Shown here in pieces: positions 23,011 through 33,572 of a stretch of DNA of 64,000 nucleotides (positions are counted from its first letter, which is position 1; each line of letters opens with the position of its first letter). The translations under genes were made by a program, and so were the position numbers. Source of the stretch: Blepharisma stoltei (Eukaryota > Ciliophora > Heterotrichea > Heterotrichida > Blepharismidae). The stretch covers positions 280,501-344,500 of the forward strand of contig CAJZBQ010000052.1 in the NCBI GenBank assembly GCA_914767885.1, given 5' to 3'. The notes below the pieces were generated by a model. That model worked only from the letters and a program-made list of their open reading frames with translations, did no database searches and was not told the origin of the DNA.

Positions 23011-25062
23011 TTAGTTGAAAAACACTAACTCGCTTCATAAACCTCTATAAATAATATAAATTCGTTTTATGGATTTATATTTGATACAAGACGACAAAAG
23101 CTGCTGATATTTAGTTTCCACCACTTTTGGCATCCCATATTTATGATTAAAAGCGTCAATCACAATATCCGGCATATGTATAGTTTTCGTTTCAGGGTCT
23201 ATTTTCTTCATAACTGCTACATCATAAAATTGTGTTATAAATCTAAGGAGCATTTTCTTAATCATAATTCTTTTTAGCTTGTACACTGGAGTATTAAGAA
23301 CTTTATACGTAATTTGCCGAGCCACATTATTTTGTGCTGAAAGTTTTTTGATTGCCCTAACCTTTTGAATAGTTGTATAGAGCCGACCTCTTCTTCTTAT
23401 CGGCTCTGTTTGGGCTTCAACTGGTTTTGGAGCAATTTGGGCATCTAATTGTTCATGTCCTTTTGTAATTGCTTTTGAAATTGATTTAAGTAAAGATTGA
23501 GCTAGAGTGCTGTCTTGGGTATTTGCGATAAAATTTTCTCGCATCTTGATGATTAAGCTATTTACTTGGTCAATTTTGTCTTGAAAAGTCAAAACGAATT
23601 CTTTTTGCTCTTCTGAAATTTTGCCTTGTTTTTCAAGCTGCGAGAGCATATCGTCATCACTTTCCTCTTCTTCCTCATCTTCTTCATAAATTACGTGCCT
23701 TTGTTGGGCAATTAAGTCTACAAGTTTGAAGTTTGATGCTTTTCTTTCTTCTTTATGAGGAGCTGCTAGTTTTATATATTTTTCTCCTATTGATTCTCCA
23801 CATAAGTCAACTACATCAGTTTGCTGCTCAGCTTCATTTACTAAAATGACAGGGGCGTCTATTTCTTGATCTCTGAAATCTGGCCTTGAAAACAGCTCAG
23901 CTTCAAAATCGTGATTTTTTTCTATGCTTTCAATAATTTTTTCAGTCTCTCCAAATTCAACTAAGCTAACCTTGCTAACCAAAGGGTCTCTTCTTAAAAT
24001 TTCATCAATATCATCTGCTTTTTTTCTTCTGATTTTCAAAACTTTTTTAGGTCTCATCTCAATCACCCCATCTGGTTTTTCAATGAAATCGACATCTGTA
24101 TTATTTAATTTTGCTTCCAAAACTCTATTATCTTCTTTTAAATATAAAATTTCTTTTTTTGCATTTTCATACTGCTTTTGCAGTATTTCTAGCTTTCTAA
24201 TGATTTTCTCTTCTCTTCTTGTCATTTTATCTGATTCATCCCCTTTAATTTTTATAAGCCTTAATAATTTTTCGTTTTCAATATAAAGTTTATCCTTTTC
24301 TTTTAAAATCCTGGTTTTTTCAACTAAATGTCGGGCATTTATTTCTTCTTTTTCATGTAAAAATTCTTGGGATTGCATTAAAAGTTTTACATTTACAATT
24401 CTTAAAGCTCTTTCAAGTATTCCTAGATAGGCTTTTCAGACTCTATTTATTAGCTCTCCTCTTTCGACACATTGCACACTTACTTGTCTTACAATTTCAT
24501 GAAAGCATACATTATAAATCAAAAGCGCTCCTTCAAAAAGTTGCTCAATATCCTCATTTTGCTCTGACAAAACTTGTTTAAGCATCATATCTAGCCAGTC
24601 AGCTAGAGCATGGACATCTCTTCTTCTCACTGGCCGCCCTAATTCCAATCTATCTGTTTCTTCGGTTTCATAAATTTTAATATTATCACTTACAACTTCT
24701 TTCAATTTATCAATAGATGTAGGCAGTTTCATAGCTTTGGTGCTTTTTAAAAACCCCAGAGTTTCCATTAAATCAGCCATTTCTTCACGATTTCCTTTAT
24801 TTTTATATGATGGGCTTCTCTCTCCGTCGATAATTTTGTCTGATTTGATTCGTTCACGGTTTAATTTAGCATTAGCAATGTCTGCCATCATTTTTGTTTT
24901 TAATGCGATAGGAGTGATTGCTAGTTTTAGGGATCTTGGGCTTGAAAGATCTGGGAGAGTCGGAGATTGAGGTATATAATGTCTATCAAAAATTTCACCA
25001 AATTCACCTTGTGGAGTAGAAGTGTGTGTTCTTGATGTCATGGGCAGCTTTTTGTGCATCAT
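23011..25062 (-). CDS. Axonemal dynein light-chain-domain protein (AXDND1/DNALI1-related)
   Basis: Likely axonemal protein. Residues about 135-240 contain the Ax_dynein_light pattern: DVHALADWLDMMLKQVL, then YNVCFHEIVRQVSVQCVERG, which in p28/DNALI1 proteins is QVS-x-CxERG. This is followed by a long coiled coil (about 260-350), an acidic DEEEEESDDD stretch and a basic C-terminus. The length of over 680 residues exceeds p28 (about 250), so AXDND1-like is the better match. TGA at about 24433 and near 23032 is read as Trp; stop is TAA 23011-23013. Start ATG 25062. Confidence 0.75.
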
Positions 25063-25112
25063 TTGATCTATTTGTAAATAAAATTATCATATTTTTTTAT
25101 TCATGACTCTTA

Positions 25113-25317
25113 TGGATATGTCAATTATCTTAATCTTAATCTTAATTAGCAGACAGGCAGAGTGCCATAATTTTAACGCAATCACCGAGGATATCCTAGG
25201 AAATTCAATCGCTTTGCGACCGGGCCTACCATTTAGCCAGCCAGGGTATCTTCCTTGCCTTGCGGCTTCAGTTTTGAGTAGGCAGTCTACGGATTTGTGC
25301 GGCCTTGCTTGAGGCTG
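25113..25317 (-). mobile_element. Short SINE-like retroposon with 17-bp duplication
   Basis: 205 bp flanked by perfect TGGATATGTCAATTATC (25113-25129 and 25318-25334). The left end has three copies of TTAATC-type units, equal to a GATTAA tail on the minus strand, so the sense is minus. The interior is GC-rich and resembles parts of the 14-kb element (TCGCTTTGCGAC). It lies just upstream of the dynein-related gene's start codon. Confidence 0.8.
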
Positions 25318-25612
25318 TGGATATGTCAATTATCAATTAGGAAAATAACCATTTTAAAGATAATGACACAAATGATAATGATTATTTTTGAATTTTATAA
25401 ATATATATAACTATAAATATTGATAAATTTATAAACAAGAGACTAACGATCTTTAATTATGTCTCAATAGCTTTAAATATTAAACTTTAGGATTTTTTTA
25501 AAAGCAATGATTAAATTTTGATTATTTGTAGTAGGTAGCTAAAACTGATGTCTGCTATCTAAATGAAAGCTTGAAGTAAAATTAATGTGACAGTTGAAAA
25601 TATAAATTAAAA

Positions 25613-26672
25613 ATGAAGACAAATAGAAGAGCATTAAACTCCCCCCCCCCCCCCCTCCGTGAGCGAACAAAACCATTAGAAAAATCGCCATTTTTTGACC
25701 AAAAACCCACCCTCCGTGAGTGAACAAAAATTTTTTTAATAGAAAAAATTTTAATGGAAAAAAATTTTGATATATAAGTGATAATTAGTATAATGAAATC
25801 TAGAGCTAATTCTGTTTAATTTTAAACAAATTGCGTTTTTAAAACATAAATTTTGCAAAATTAAATTAATATTTGCTTCCCAATTTTTGCAAATTAGGAT
25901 TTTTTTAAATTTCGAAAAAAATAATTTTTTTTATAAAATTTATATATAAATTTTTTTTAAAAAAAAAATTAACCCCCCTCCGTGAGCGAACAAAATTTTT
26001 TTTTGTTCGCTCACGGAGGGGGGGGGAGTAAGTAACTTTTATTAAGGTGAGTTTTCCCATCGAGATAGTTTTTTAAATCCGAAAATCGTAGATCCGTTAT
26101 CAGTTAGAAAATCAAGAAAAAGAGTGAGTACTCCCGAGCAGTATAAATTTTCCCCATCAAGCAAAGGAATAGGACTATTTAGTCCATTAAGTCCCGAGAC
26201 TTTGTCCCTTTCTTCAAGCCGTAGGTCTGGTATAAGAACCTATACTCCTCCTCCCCGCAATACAGAGATTCAAACTGCACATATAAAAATTTACAAGGTG
26301 GAAAAAACCGATCCCATATCACATAGTAACTCAAATTCACCAAATTCAACCCCTAGAAAAATGCGAGAATTTGCTCCCTCTGAAGAATTAGTGAAATTCA
26401 ATAACAAAAAAAGTCATATAAATATCCCGATTAGAGGCAGGAGTCCTGAAATTAAGCCGAAAATTGAAAAAAAGAAGCATAAAGTGTCACGATATATTCC
26501 TACACAAATAAAGCTGCTACTGGAAAATACCTTAAATGACATAAAATATCCAAATTTGACTCCAAAGCCTCAGCACATAGAATTTGAAAAAGATAATCAA
26601 TACTCACACACAAAAGGAATGGCAGAAGTGTATAGACAAAGATCGATAGTAACCAAAATAATGTTCGGATAA
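25613..26672 (+). CDS. Basic Ser/Pro-rich protein, 5' exon split by a MITE
   Basis: The main body is disordered, with SPSSKGIGLF and TPPPRNTEI-like motifs. Tracing back, ATG 25613 encodes MKTNRRAL, cut by the MITE at 25635-26028. After excision a 15-nt intron GTAACTTTTATTAAG (26032-26046) appears directly beside the junction. Splicing it joins AL-SEFSHRDSF with the long frame that runs to TAA 26670-26672. Two independent rules (TA excision, 15-nt intron) therefore agree. Function unknown. Confidence 0.65.
25635..26028. mobile_element. Pogo-type MITE
   Basis: 394 bp between TA25635 and TA26029. Long C tract then CTCCGTGAGCGAAC, internal direct copy about 50 bp in (CTCCGTGAGTGAAC), AT-rich body, and at the right a hairpin of CTCCGTGAGCGAAC with its complement, followed by a G tract and GAGTA. 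No ORF. Near-identical to the copies at 31.9 and 60.75 kb, so recently active. Confidence 0.9.
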
Positions 26673-26884
26673 GAAAAAATCTCATAATAATCAATAGTTT
26701 GCAGTCATAATTTCATCAAATAAATAGTAAATTTAATGTATATAGATAACAAATTTGATATTAAGTAAGAAAAAGTTTTTTATTGCAAATTTCAATTTTT
26801 AAAATCTAATTAATTTAAATCTTACTTATATTTAATCGAGATTCTATATTATCATGCTAATCTATGATGTTTATACTTATCAAT

Positions 26885-29800
26885 ATGTCAAATTATAGAA
26901 AGTGCGAGTTCTGTAATGAGTCCATCTATGATTTTGCTTACCACCAAAGAACCTGCAGAGTGAAAAATAAAAGAGCATCTAAAGATACAGATATTCCAAT
27001 GCAAACCAAAGTTTATTTCAGGAACAAAAGAGGTGAAGATTCTGCTGCTGTGAATACAGCACTTTATACCTTGTAAAAATTACTTTACTCCCCCCCATCC
27101 TTGATGAACGGCTCGCCATCGTTCGATCAAGGATGAGGGTTAAAAAAAAATTTTTTAGGAAAAAAATTTTATTTATAAAATAAAAAAATATATATATATT
27201 ATTTTTTAAATAAGAGGGTTAAGAGTATTTAATAATTATTTTTACAGCAAAAAATTGAATTAATTTTATAAAAATACCAATTTTTAATATTTTGATTTAT
27301 TAGTTACTCCTTTAAACTGTAGAAATTTTAATTTGCTCCTTATTGAATTAAATTTGTTTTTTAAATTTTTTAGAATCTCTATTTTTTTAGATTATTGAGT
27401 TTTTAAGCCTGGGTTGATGAGTAGATCACTTCGGATAGTTGATTTCATAGCTTTCTGTCGTCTCAAAGCTCTGAAAATAACTTTATTATGTACATCTTTC
27501 CAAGCTTTTGATAGCAAAATATATTTTTATGTATATAAAAATTTCATGATATGAAAATCGTTCGATCAAGGATGGGGGGTTAATTTTCACAATTTTTAGG
27601 AATTTTTACAGTCAATCGTTCGATCAAGGATGGGGGGGAGTTAGGTGCTATATAAAGCCTCTATTTCAAAACATAATTAAAGGGTATTCTGGCTGCCGTG
27701 AACATCAAGAAGGCTACGTCTGCCTATCATGTGCTATGAAAAGAATTTTTGAAGAATTCAGCATTAAATCCAATGCTTCAGGAGATCAAGGAGTTGCTTA
27801 CGAAGTCGACGTGTCAGATTTTTACAATGAGATATCAAATATCACTGATTCTGTCATTGGCGAAAAGACTCCTCCTTTTGAAGTAATGTTTGTAATTACA
27901 GAGACCTTAAACATTTTGCATCACATTTATGTCCAAACAGATGCTGATGAAAACAATCCTGCAACAACAATCCTCTGCAAGGAAACATGCCCAGGCCACC
28001 AGGTTTGTGACTTTCGTCTAAAAGAAATAATGAAATGCCAGTGCCTAAAGACCTTTTCTTATACCTGGAATTATTCAGAATTCTCATACCCAACCTATAT
28101 TTTGAATATAATAGAACAGCTCCCAGCTGAATCCTCAAAACTATTTTTTGGAGTCCCAAAATACAGGCTTATGGACCATTCAGCCTCCTCTTCAATTCTT
28201 CCGCTCCTAAAGAAAATGCCTTCTTTTATGAGATATCAATGGGAAAGCATAGATGCAAACGAATGTGAAGATGAAAATTGTGAAATTAAAATAAGTAAGC
28301 GTAAAGCTGAATTAATATCGAATCCTCCTCAATGCTTTCTGTCAAGTATTATATGGGAAAAAGAAAAAGAGTTAGATAGCGTGGAGTCATTACAAGTTTT
28401 ATCGTCAATAGCGAACAATTTAGCATTAAGTGAAATTTTTGAAACACCTTCAAGAGATAATTATCAGCTGAGTTACTTAATTTTTTATAGAGAAAAAAGC
28501 TGCATTCTTGTTATTAAACGTGAAAATGATCAATGGGAATTTATAGAAGGAAATAGAAAAAATATAATCGTGAAATGGGAAAAGGTGATTGAAGAAGTTT
28601 TGATTAAAAATTTACGCCTTGCTGGATTGGCTTATGTAGCTTCTGAAGTAGGTGGAGGGCTTGAATTGTCTCAATTGAAATGGTTGAATTTAGAGAAATT
28701 GGCTGTTGAAGACAAAGTATATAAAGAACAGCATAAAGGAGATGTAGATCTGACTGAAGTAAAGACTAATGCAAAAATCATCAATAAGCCACAACAGGAA
28801 GTCATTAATTATGAAAATCTTGATAAAGATGAGTACGTAGATTTAAGTGAAGAAATACAAAAAATAACTAACCAAGATTTAGAAATTGTCAAGCCAAAAG
28901 AAACAAAAAATCCATTTACAAATTCAGTGAAAACTGATTATCAAGATATAATTGAAAAATATGGAATCGCATTTGAAGAAGAGAAAAAACAAAATAATCT
29001 GGGAATGAAGAATTTAACAATAGGAGAAATGAAAAAAGAAGATCAATTTTTGGAACTGAGAAGGCCGAAACTTGAAAAGGAGACACCAAAAGAAAAAAAA
29101 TGGTATTTGGATGATTTAAGAGAAGAAGAAAAGAAAAATTCTTGAAAATGCCCCTGTGGAGCAGATAATGAGGAATCATGGGAAGTGTGCGTAAAATGCA
29201 ATAAAATAAAAGAAGGATCAGGAGGATGGGCTTGCAAATTTTGTACAGCTATTAATTATAATAAGTATAGCAATAGATGCAATGTATGCTTTGAGAATCA
29301 ATTAGCTGAACAACCCCTTGTAAATGATTACTGAAATTGCACTCTCTGTGGCACTGTGAACGTCTCTTCTTATAATTTATGTTCAAATTGTCAGGAATTA
29401 AAAACAACAGATAAATGGAAATGCGACACTTGCTCGAAGGTAAATTATAGCTGAGACAAAGAATGTATAAGCTGCTCAATTAATCAGCGTATGCGTTTAT
29501 CAAATAAAGCCCCATTGCGACGAGAAATAATAGATTTTAATTGCATGAGTTGTAAATCAAAAATTAAATCCGACAATTATAAGTATTGCTGGCCTTGCAA
29601 AAGAGCAACAGATAACTGTGAACACTCAGAATACCCAGGGAATTATATTTGCAGAGATTGCCAAAAACAAATTTGGCGTTGCACAAAATGCAGGACTGAA
29701 AACCTTCCTAAAAAAATAGAATGTGAAAAATGTATGAAGAGCAAACAGGAAGAAAGAAAAGAAGACATTGATGTAAGTTCATGCTCAGGCTGCTATAAAA

Positions 29801-29955
29801 AACCATTATATATAAAGTATTGTCATAAGTGCCTCAAAATGGATATTTCATGCACCTGCCCAAGGACAATTAGCAAAAGATATTTATGCAGCAGTTGCAG
29901 ATTAAAAGCAGAGCCAGAGCCAGTACCAGTGAGTAGATATAAAAGATTTCAATAA
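26885..29955 (+). CDS. Pseudo-ubiquitin-protease-like protein with Cys-rich zinc ribbons
   Basis: The N-terminal CEFC-x-n-H-x3-C site suggests a small zinc finger. Next comes a USP/UCH_1-like fold with the Q/box region NTALYTLCYIKPLF, GYVCLSCAMKRIF and CPGHQVCDF. The usual nucleophile motif (GNTCY) and the His-Tyr box are not seen, as in PAN2-type inactive USPs. The C-terminal 300 residues hold at least eight Cys-x2-Cys ribbons with W-x-C starts (RanBP2-type-like); TGA supplies several of those Trp. The gene is split at 27073-27644 by a 16-nt intron that itself contains a MITE. ATG 26864 is an alternative start. Ends TAA. Confidence 0.6.
27073..27644 (+). other. 16-nt intron interrupted by a MITE
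   Basis: Without the MITE (27086-27641) the sequence is GTAAAAATTACTTTAG, a 16-nt GT-AG intron of the size seen elsewhere in the window. The MITE's TA target is the TA of the intron's 3' TTTAG. Removing both joins ALYTL-CYIKPLF in frame. Left in place, the intron would be about 570 nt. Confidence 0.75.
27086..27641. mobile_element. MITE of the ATCCTTGATCGAACGA family
   Basis: 556 bp between TA27086 and TA27642. The left hairpin is formed by ATCCTTGATGAACG and CGTTCGATCAAGGAT; the right end has two direct copies of ATCGTTCGATCAAGGAT followed by G tracts. The body is strongly similar to 10081-10639 (AAATAAGAGGG, TTTAATAATTATTTTTACAG). One base is lost in the left TIR. No ORF. Confidence 0.85.
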
Positions 29956-30176
29956 ATAAACTAAATGCATGCTGATAAATTTTATAATGCTTGATTCTGA
30001 TATTTGTATTATTTAAGCTGAAATAAATTGTCTAAAAATTTTCGCATCATATGGCATAATTTCTATTCAATATAATGAGAAATTCCACATAATTTATCTT
30101 CAAATTTCAGAGGTTTTAGAATCTTTGTAATGATCTATATAAATCTCACAACTGATTTATAAAATAAGCAGAAAAA

Positions 30177-33100
30177 ATGACTCAAGATTTTGAAAGCGAA
30201 ATAAGAAAAGGTAATAACTCATCTCTGGGCGGCTTAATGGTTCCTGAAGACATTGAGTGAGCTTCATTAGCATCATCTTTATCAACTCCTTTATTAGTTC
30301 CTTTACGTACAAAATTTCACTCACTCCTCTTCACAATAAGATTTAATTATTTCTACTTGATAACAACATTTAATGATTTTTTTAAACCCATAAAAGAAAA
30401 CACAAATTATATAAAAATTCAATATTTATCAGGAAGAGCAATTAGCAAATCCAAAAGAGCTCCCAGGATGAAGAGGCGAAAGACCTCAGATTCAGGACGA
30501 AGAATCTGATTTATCAATACGGTCTCGCTCTCCACCTTTTGTCAACAGCAAAAGAGAATGAAATGCATCTCCCATGTACCCTCGTCACGAAAAATCAAAA
30601 AGACTGCTAGAAGTTCCACTTCTGCTGCCAAAAATAAAATCCAAACCTGAATTAATTGCTCTTCGTCCATTTTCCCACGAAATGAGAGGAGTAGACGAGG
30701 ATTTTGCATCAAAAGCATCATCTCCGTTTGATATAAAACCCCAAGAACTAAGAAAAACTCAAAACAGTGCTTTAGAAACCCAAAGCACCCTCGAAGCAAC
30801 TCTTCCTCCTATCAAAAATTCTACATATGGTTTCAGCTTGAAACGGCCATCAAGCAAAGGGCTGATTTCTCTCGAAGTAAATGAAGAAAAAGATCCAATT
30901 ATTTATACCGAATCTTTAGGAATTCAAAATCTAACTCTTAATAACGAAGATAGGAAGCTCCAATTTGGCCAAAATTCTGCTGCAAATCCTTTTAAAACGC
31001 AATTTACTACGACTGTTTCATCAAAAACTGATCCTTCGACAGGAAAAAATGAAATAAAAAAATCTCAAAAATTATCTTATGGGCCTATTCCAGAAGATGA
31101 AGAACAGTCCCCAACGCCATACTCGCAGCCTGATTTAAAAGTACTTCCTAGCTCTCCTCAAGAGCATAAGCTACCATATCCGGACAATCCTAGACTTATG
31201 GAAATATATAAACAATCACCTGAGCTGAAGCTTGATAAAAATATAAAAATTCGAAGAAGCTCAGATTCTCAAACGACATTTAGAAAAGATGAGGTTGAAG
31301 AATTCAAACAAGAAATGTTCAAAGAACTGTTTTTTGCAGCTCCAGCTGATAGAAAATCATCAGCTAAGCTGACACCTTCAAATAAGAAAACTCTTCTCCA
31401 TACTTTTCTCAAAGCTTTAATCACAGGAGAAATTCGAAATCGGGCAGAAGCTCAAGAATTTATTGATAATGAGCTGAGCAGAGGTGTTGTAATTGTAAAA
31501 CAATCTCGTGGGAATTCAAGCTCAAGCTCAGCTACAAGGTTTGTTTTATCACCTAACTCTGATATAGAGCGGACATTATCTCCTGAAAGAAGCCAAAATA
31601 TCATTATCCAGCCCCATCAGCCTTCAGAAATTGAAGAAAACTCTATAAGAGAAAGCCCAAGGAAAACTGTAATAAAAACTCCAACTAAAGCTGAAATAAT
31701 AATCCCTGCATCTGAGCTAAAACTTAAGCCAAATTTTGCTGATCTCAATAAAATCGAATATGAAAATGAAGAATCAGACTCAGAAATTGACATCAATATA
31801 AACAGCAGCTTTCATAATGAAATTCAAAACAATTCTTTAGAAGAAAGGCAGCCTTCACCTCAGAATAGGCAAAGATCTTCAAGCTTTTCTGGCAAAAAAC
31901 AACGTGAAAATACTTATAAAAGCATTAACTCCCCCCCCCCCCTCCGTGAGCGAACAAAACCATTAGAAAAATCGCCATTTTTTGACCAAAAACCCACCCT
32001 CCGTGAGTGAACAAAAATTTTTTTAATAGAAAAAAATTTTTAATGGGAAAAAAAATTTTGATATATAAGTGATAATTAGTATAATGAAATCTAGAGCTAA
32101 TTCTGTTTAATTTTAAACAAATTGCGTTTAAAAAACATAAATTTTGCAAATTAAATTAATATTTGCTTCCAATTTTTGCAAATTAGGATTTTTTTAAATT
32201 TCGAAAAAAATATTTTTTATAAAATTTATATATAAATTTTTTTAAAAAAAAAAATTAACCCCCCTCCGTGAGCGAACAAAAATTTTTTTTTGTTCGCTCA
32301 CGGAGGGGGGGGGGAGTAAGGATGAAATTACATTAATACCGTCTGCAGAAAGAGAAGAAAAAATTTCTCCACGGCAAGAAGAAGGAGAATCATTAATAAG
32401 CAAAGCAAGAAGATTAAAAGAAAAATGAGCAGAAGAAGACAGGAAGAAAACAATTACCAAAGAAATACATAAAGCGTCTGCAACACTATAGTGTGCCCCG
32501 GTGCTGTGTTTTCCACATATCTTGGAGCTCTGACGAGCCAACTAAAGGTGAAAAAGTCAATTCCAAGTTGAAAAAAAGTATAAGGGATTTGCAGACTTGG
32601 AATTGACTTGCCACCTTTAATTGGCTTGTCAGATCTCCAAGCTTCTGTGGAAAACACATCGCCAAGGCACGCTATAGCGATGTAGACGCTATAAAGCAAA
32701 AGAAGAGTATGAGGAAGTTGAAGAAAAGGAAATTGTATATGATAATGAAACAGGAGAAATGATTGAAAAAATTATTAAAAAAGCAAGATTAAGGAGGGAG
32801 GAGACAAAGCGAGAAGAAGAAAAAAAGGCCGAAGGAAAAAAAATCGCAGAGGAAGCCAAAAAAGAGAAATCTAAGCTTGAATTTTTAGAAGCCCCTAATC
32901 CTGATTTAGGAAGAGCACAATCTGAATTTTTGAGCCCAAAAAGAAAAGACTCATTTAATCCTGCTCCAGAAAGAAGACTTAGCGCCGACATCAGAACTGA
33001 TACTAACGAAAAAAAGTCTCAAAAAACTTCGAAAAAAATAAAAAAATCATCTAAATCGCCTGCAGACACTTCTCTATCAAAATCTCCACCTTTATCTAGA

Positions 33101-33523
33101 GTCCCTTCATTAAAGAAGTCGCCTTCTACGTCTAAAGCTCCATCACCTATGCCTCAAGGAAAATTGAAAAAAAATAAAAAGAAAAATAAAAAGCAAAAGC
33201 AAAAAAACAAAGAGCAAGTTGAAAAAGAAAATGAAGAAGGCAAAGCGTTAATTTCTGAATGGTCTGAAAACATGGAAATTCAGCCATTGCAGCTGAATGA
33301 AAAAATTGATAAAGATGAGTCTCCAACTTTAGAAGGAGAAGCTCCAAAAACAAATAGAAGTAAGAAATCTGTGGAAAGCCAAAAAACAGTAAAAAGCGAA
33401 AAAGGCAATGCAAGTCCTAGAAAAACTGATTCAAAAGCGAGGATTTCGAGAGAAAGTGCGAAAAATACAGAAAATGCTAACCCCGCTTTATCCTCGATCG
33501 AGTGAATTATAGAATATTTTTAA
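30177..33523 (+). CDS. Large disordered Ser/Lys-rich protein, three IESs
   Basis: About 860 residues when assembled, mostly low-complexity. Starts at ATG 30177 (MTQDFESEIRKG). The frame must shift between about 30310 and 30430; a TAT-bounded 79-bp IES (30348-30426) is one fit, giving NYQEEQLANP. Next comes a phospho-Ser/Pro-rich body, with a MITE at 31926-32316 (join ENTYKSI-KDEITL) and a palindromic IES at 32470-32691 (join TKEIH-KAKEEY), both exactly in frame. The end is Lys/Glu-rich, KKNKKKNKKQKQ-type, with a final TGA-Trp and TAA 33521-33523. Function unknown. Confidence 0.55.
31926..32316. mobile_element. Pogo-type MITE
   Basis: 391 bp between TA31926 and TA32317. Almost the same sequence as 25635-26028 and 60751-61139: left direct pair of CTCCGTGAGCGAAC, AT-rich body with GATATATAAGTGATAATTAG, right hairpin pair and G tract. 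Excision restores the host frame. Confidence 0.92.
32470..32691. repeat. Palindromic foldback IES
   Basis: 222 bp bounded by TAAAGC (32470 and 32692). The two halves are near-complements over about 85-90 bp: GTGTGCC..GTGTTTTCCACA.. on the left and ..TGTGGAAAACACA..GGCACGC on the right, with a short AT-rich loop near 32560-32590. Length is a multiple of three and the flanks join in frame. No ORF. A Tc1/mariner-like MITE origin is possible because of the TA target, but not shown. Confidence 0.8.
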
Positions 33524-33572
33524 TTATTTCACTTTCTAAGAAATTGAAATAAACTATTGAAAATTTCCTAAA

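Noticed and set aside
23924-24286. Long ORFs opposite the coiled-coil genes, such as 23924-24286, 53818-54114 and 34402-34731
   Set aside because: Phe/Ser/Leu-rich antisense shadows of Lys/Glu-rich coding sequence.
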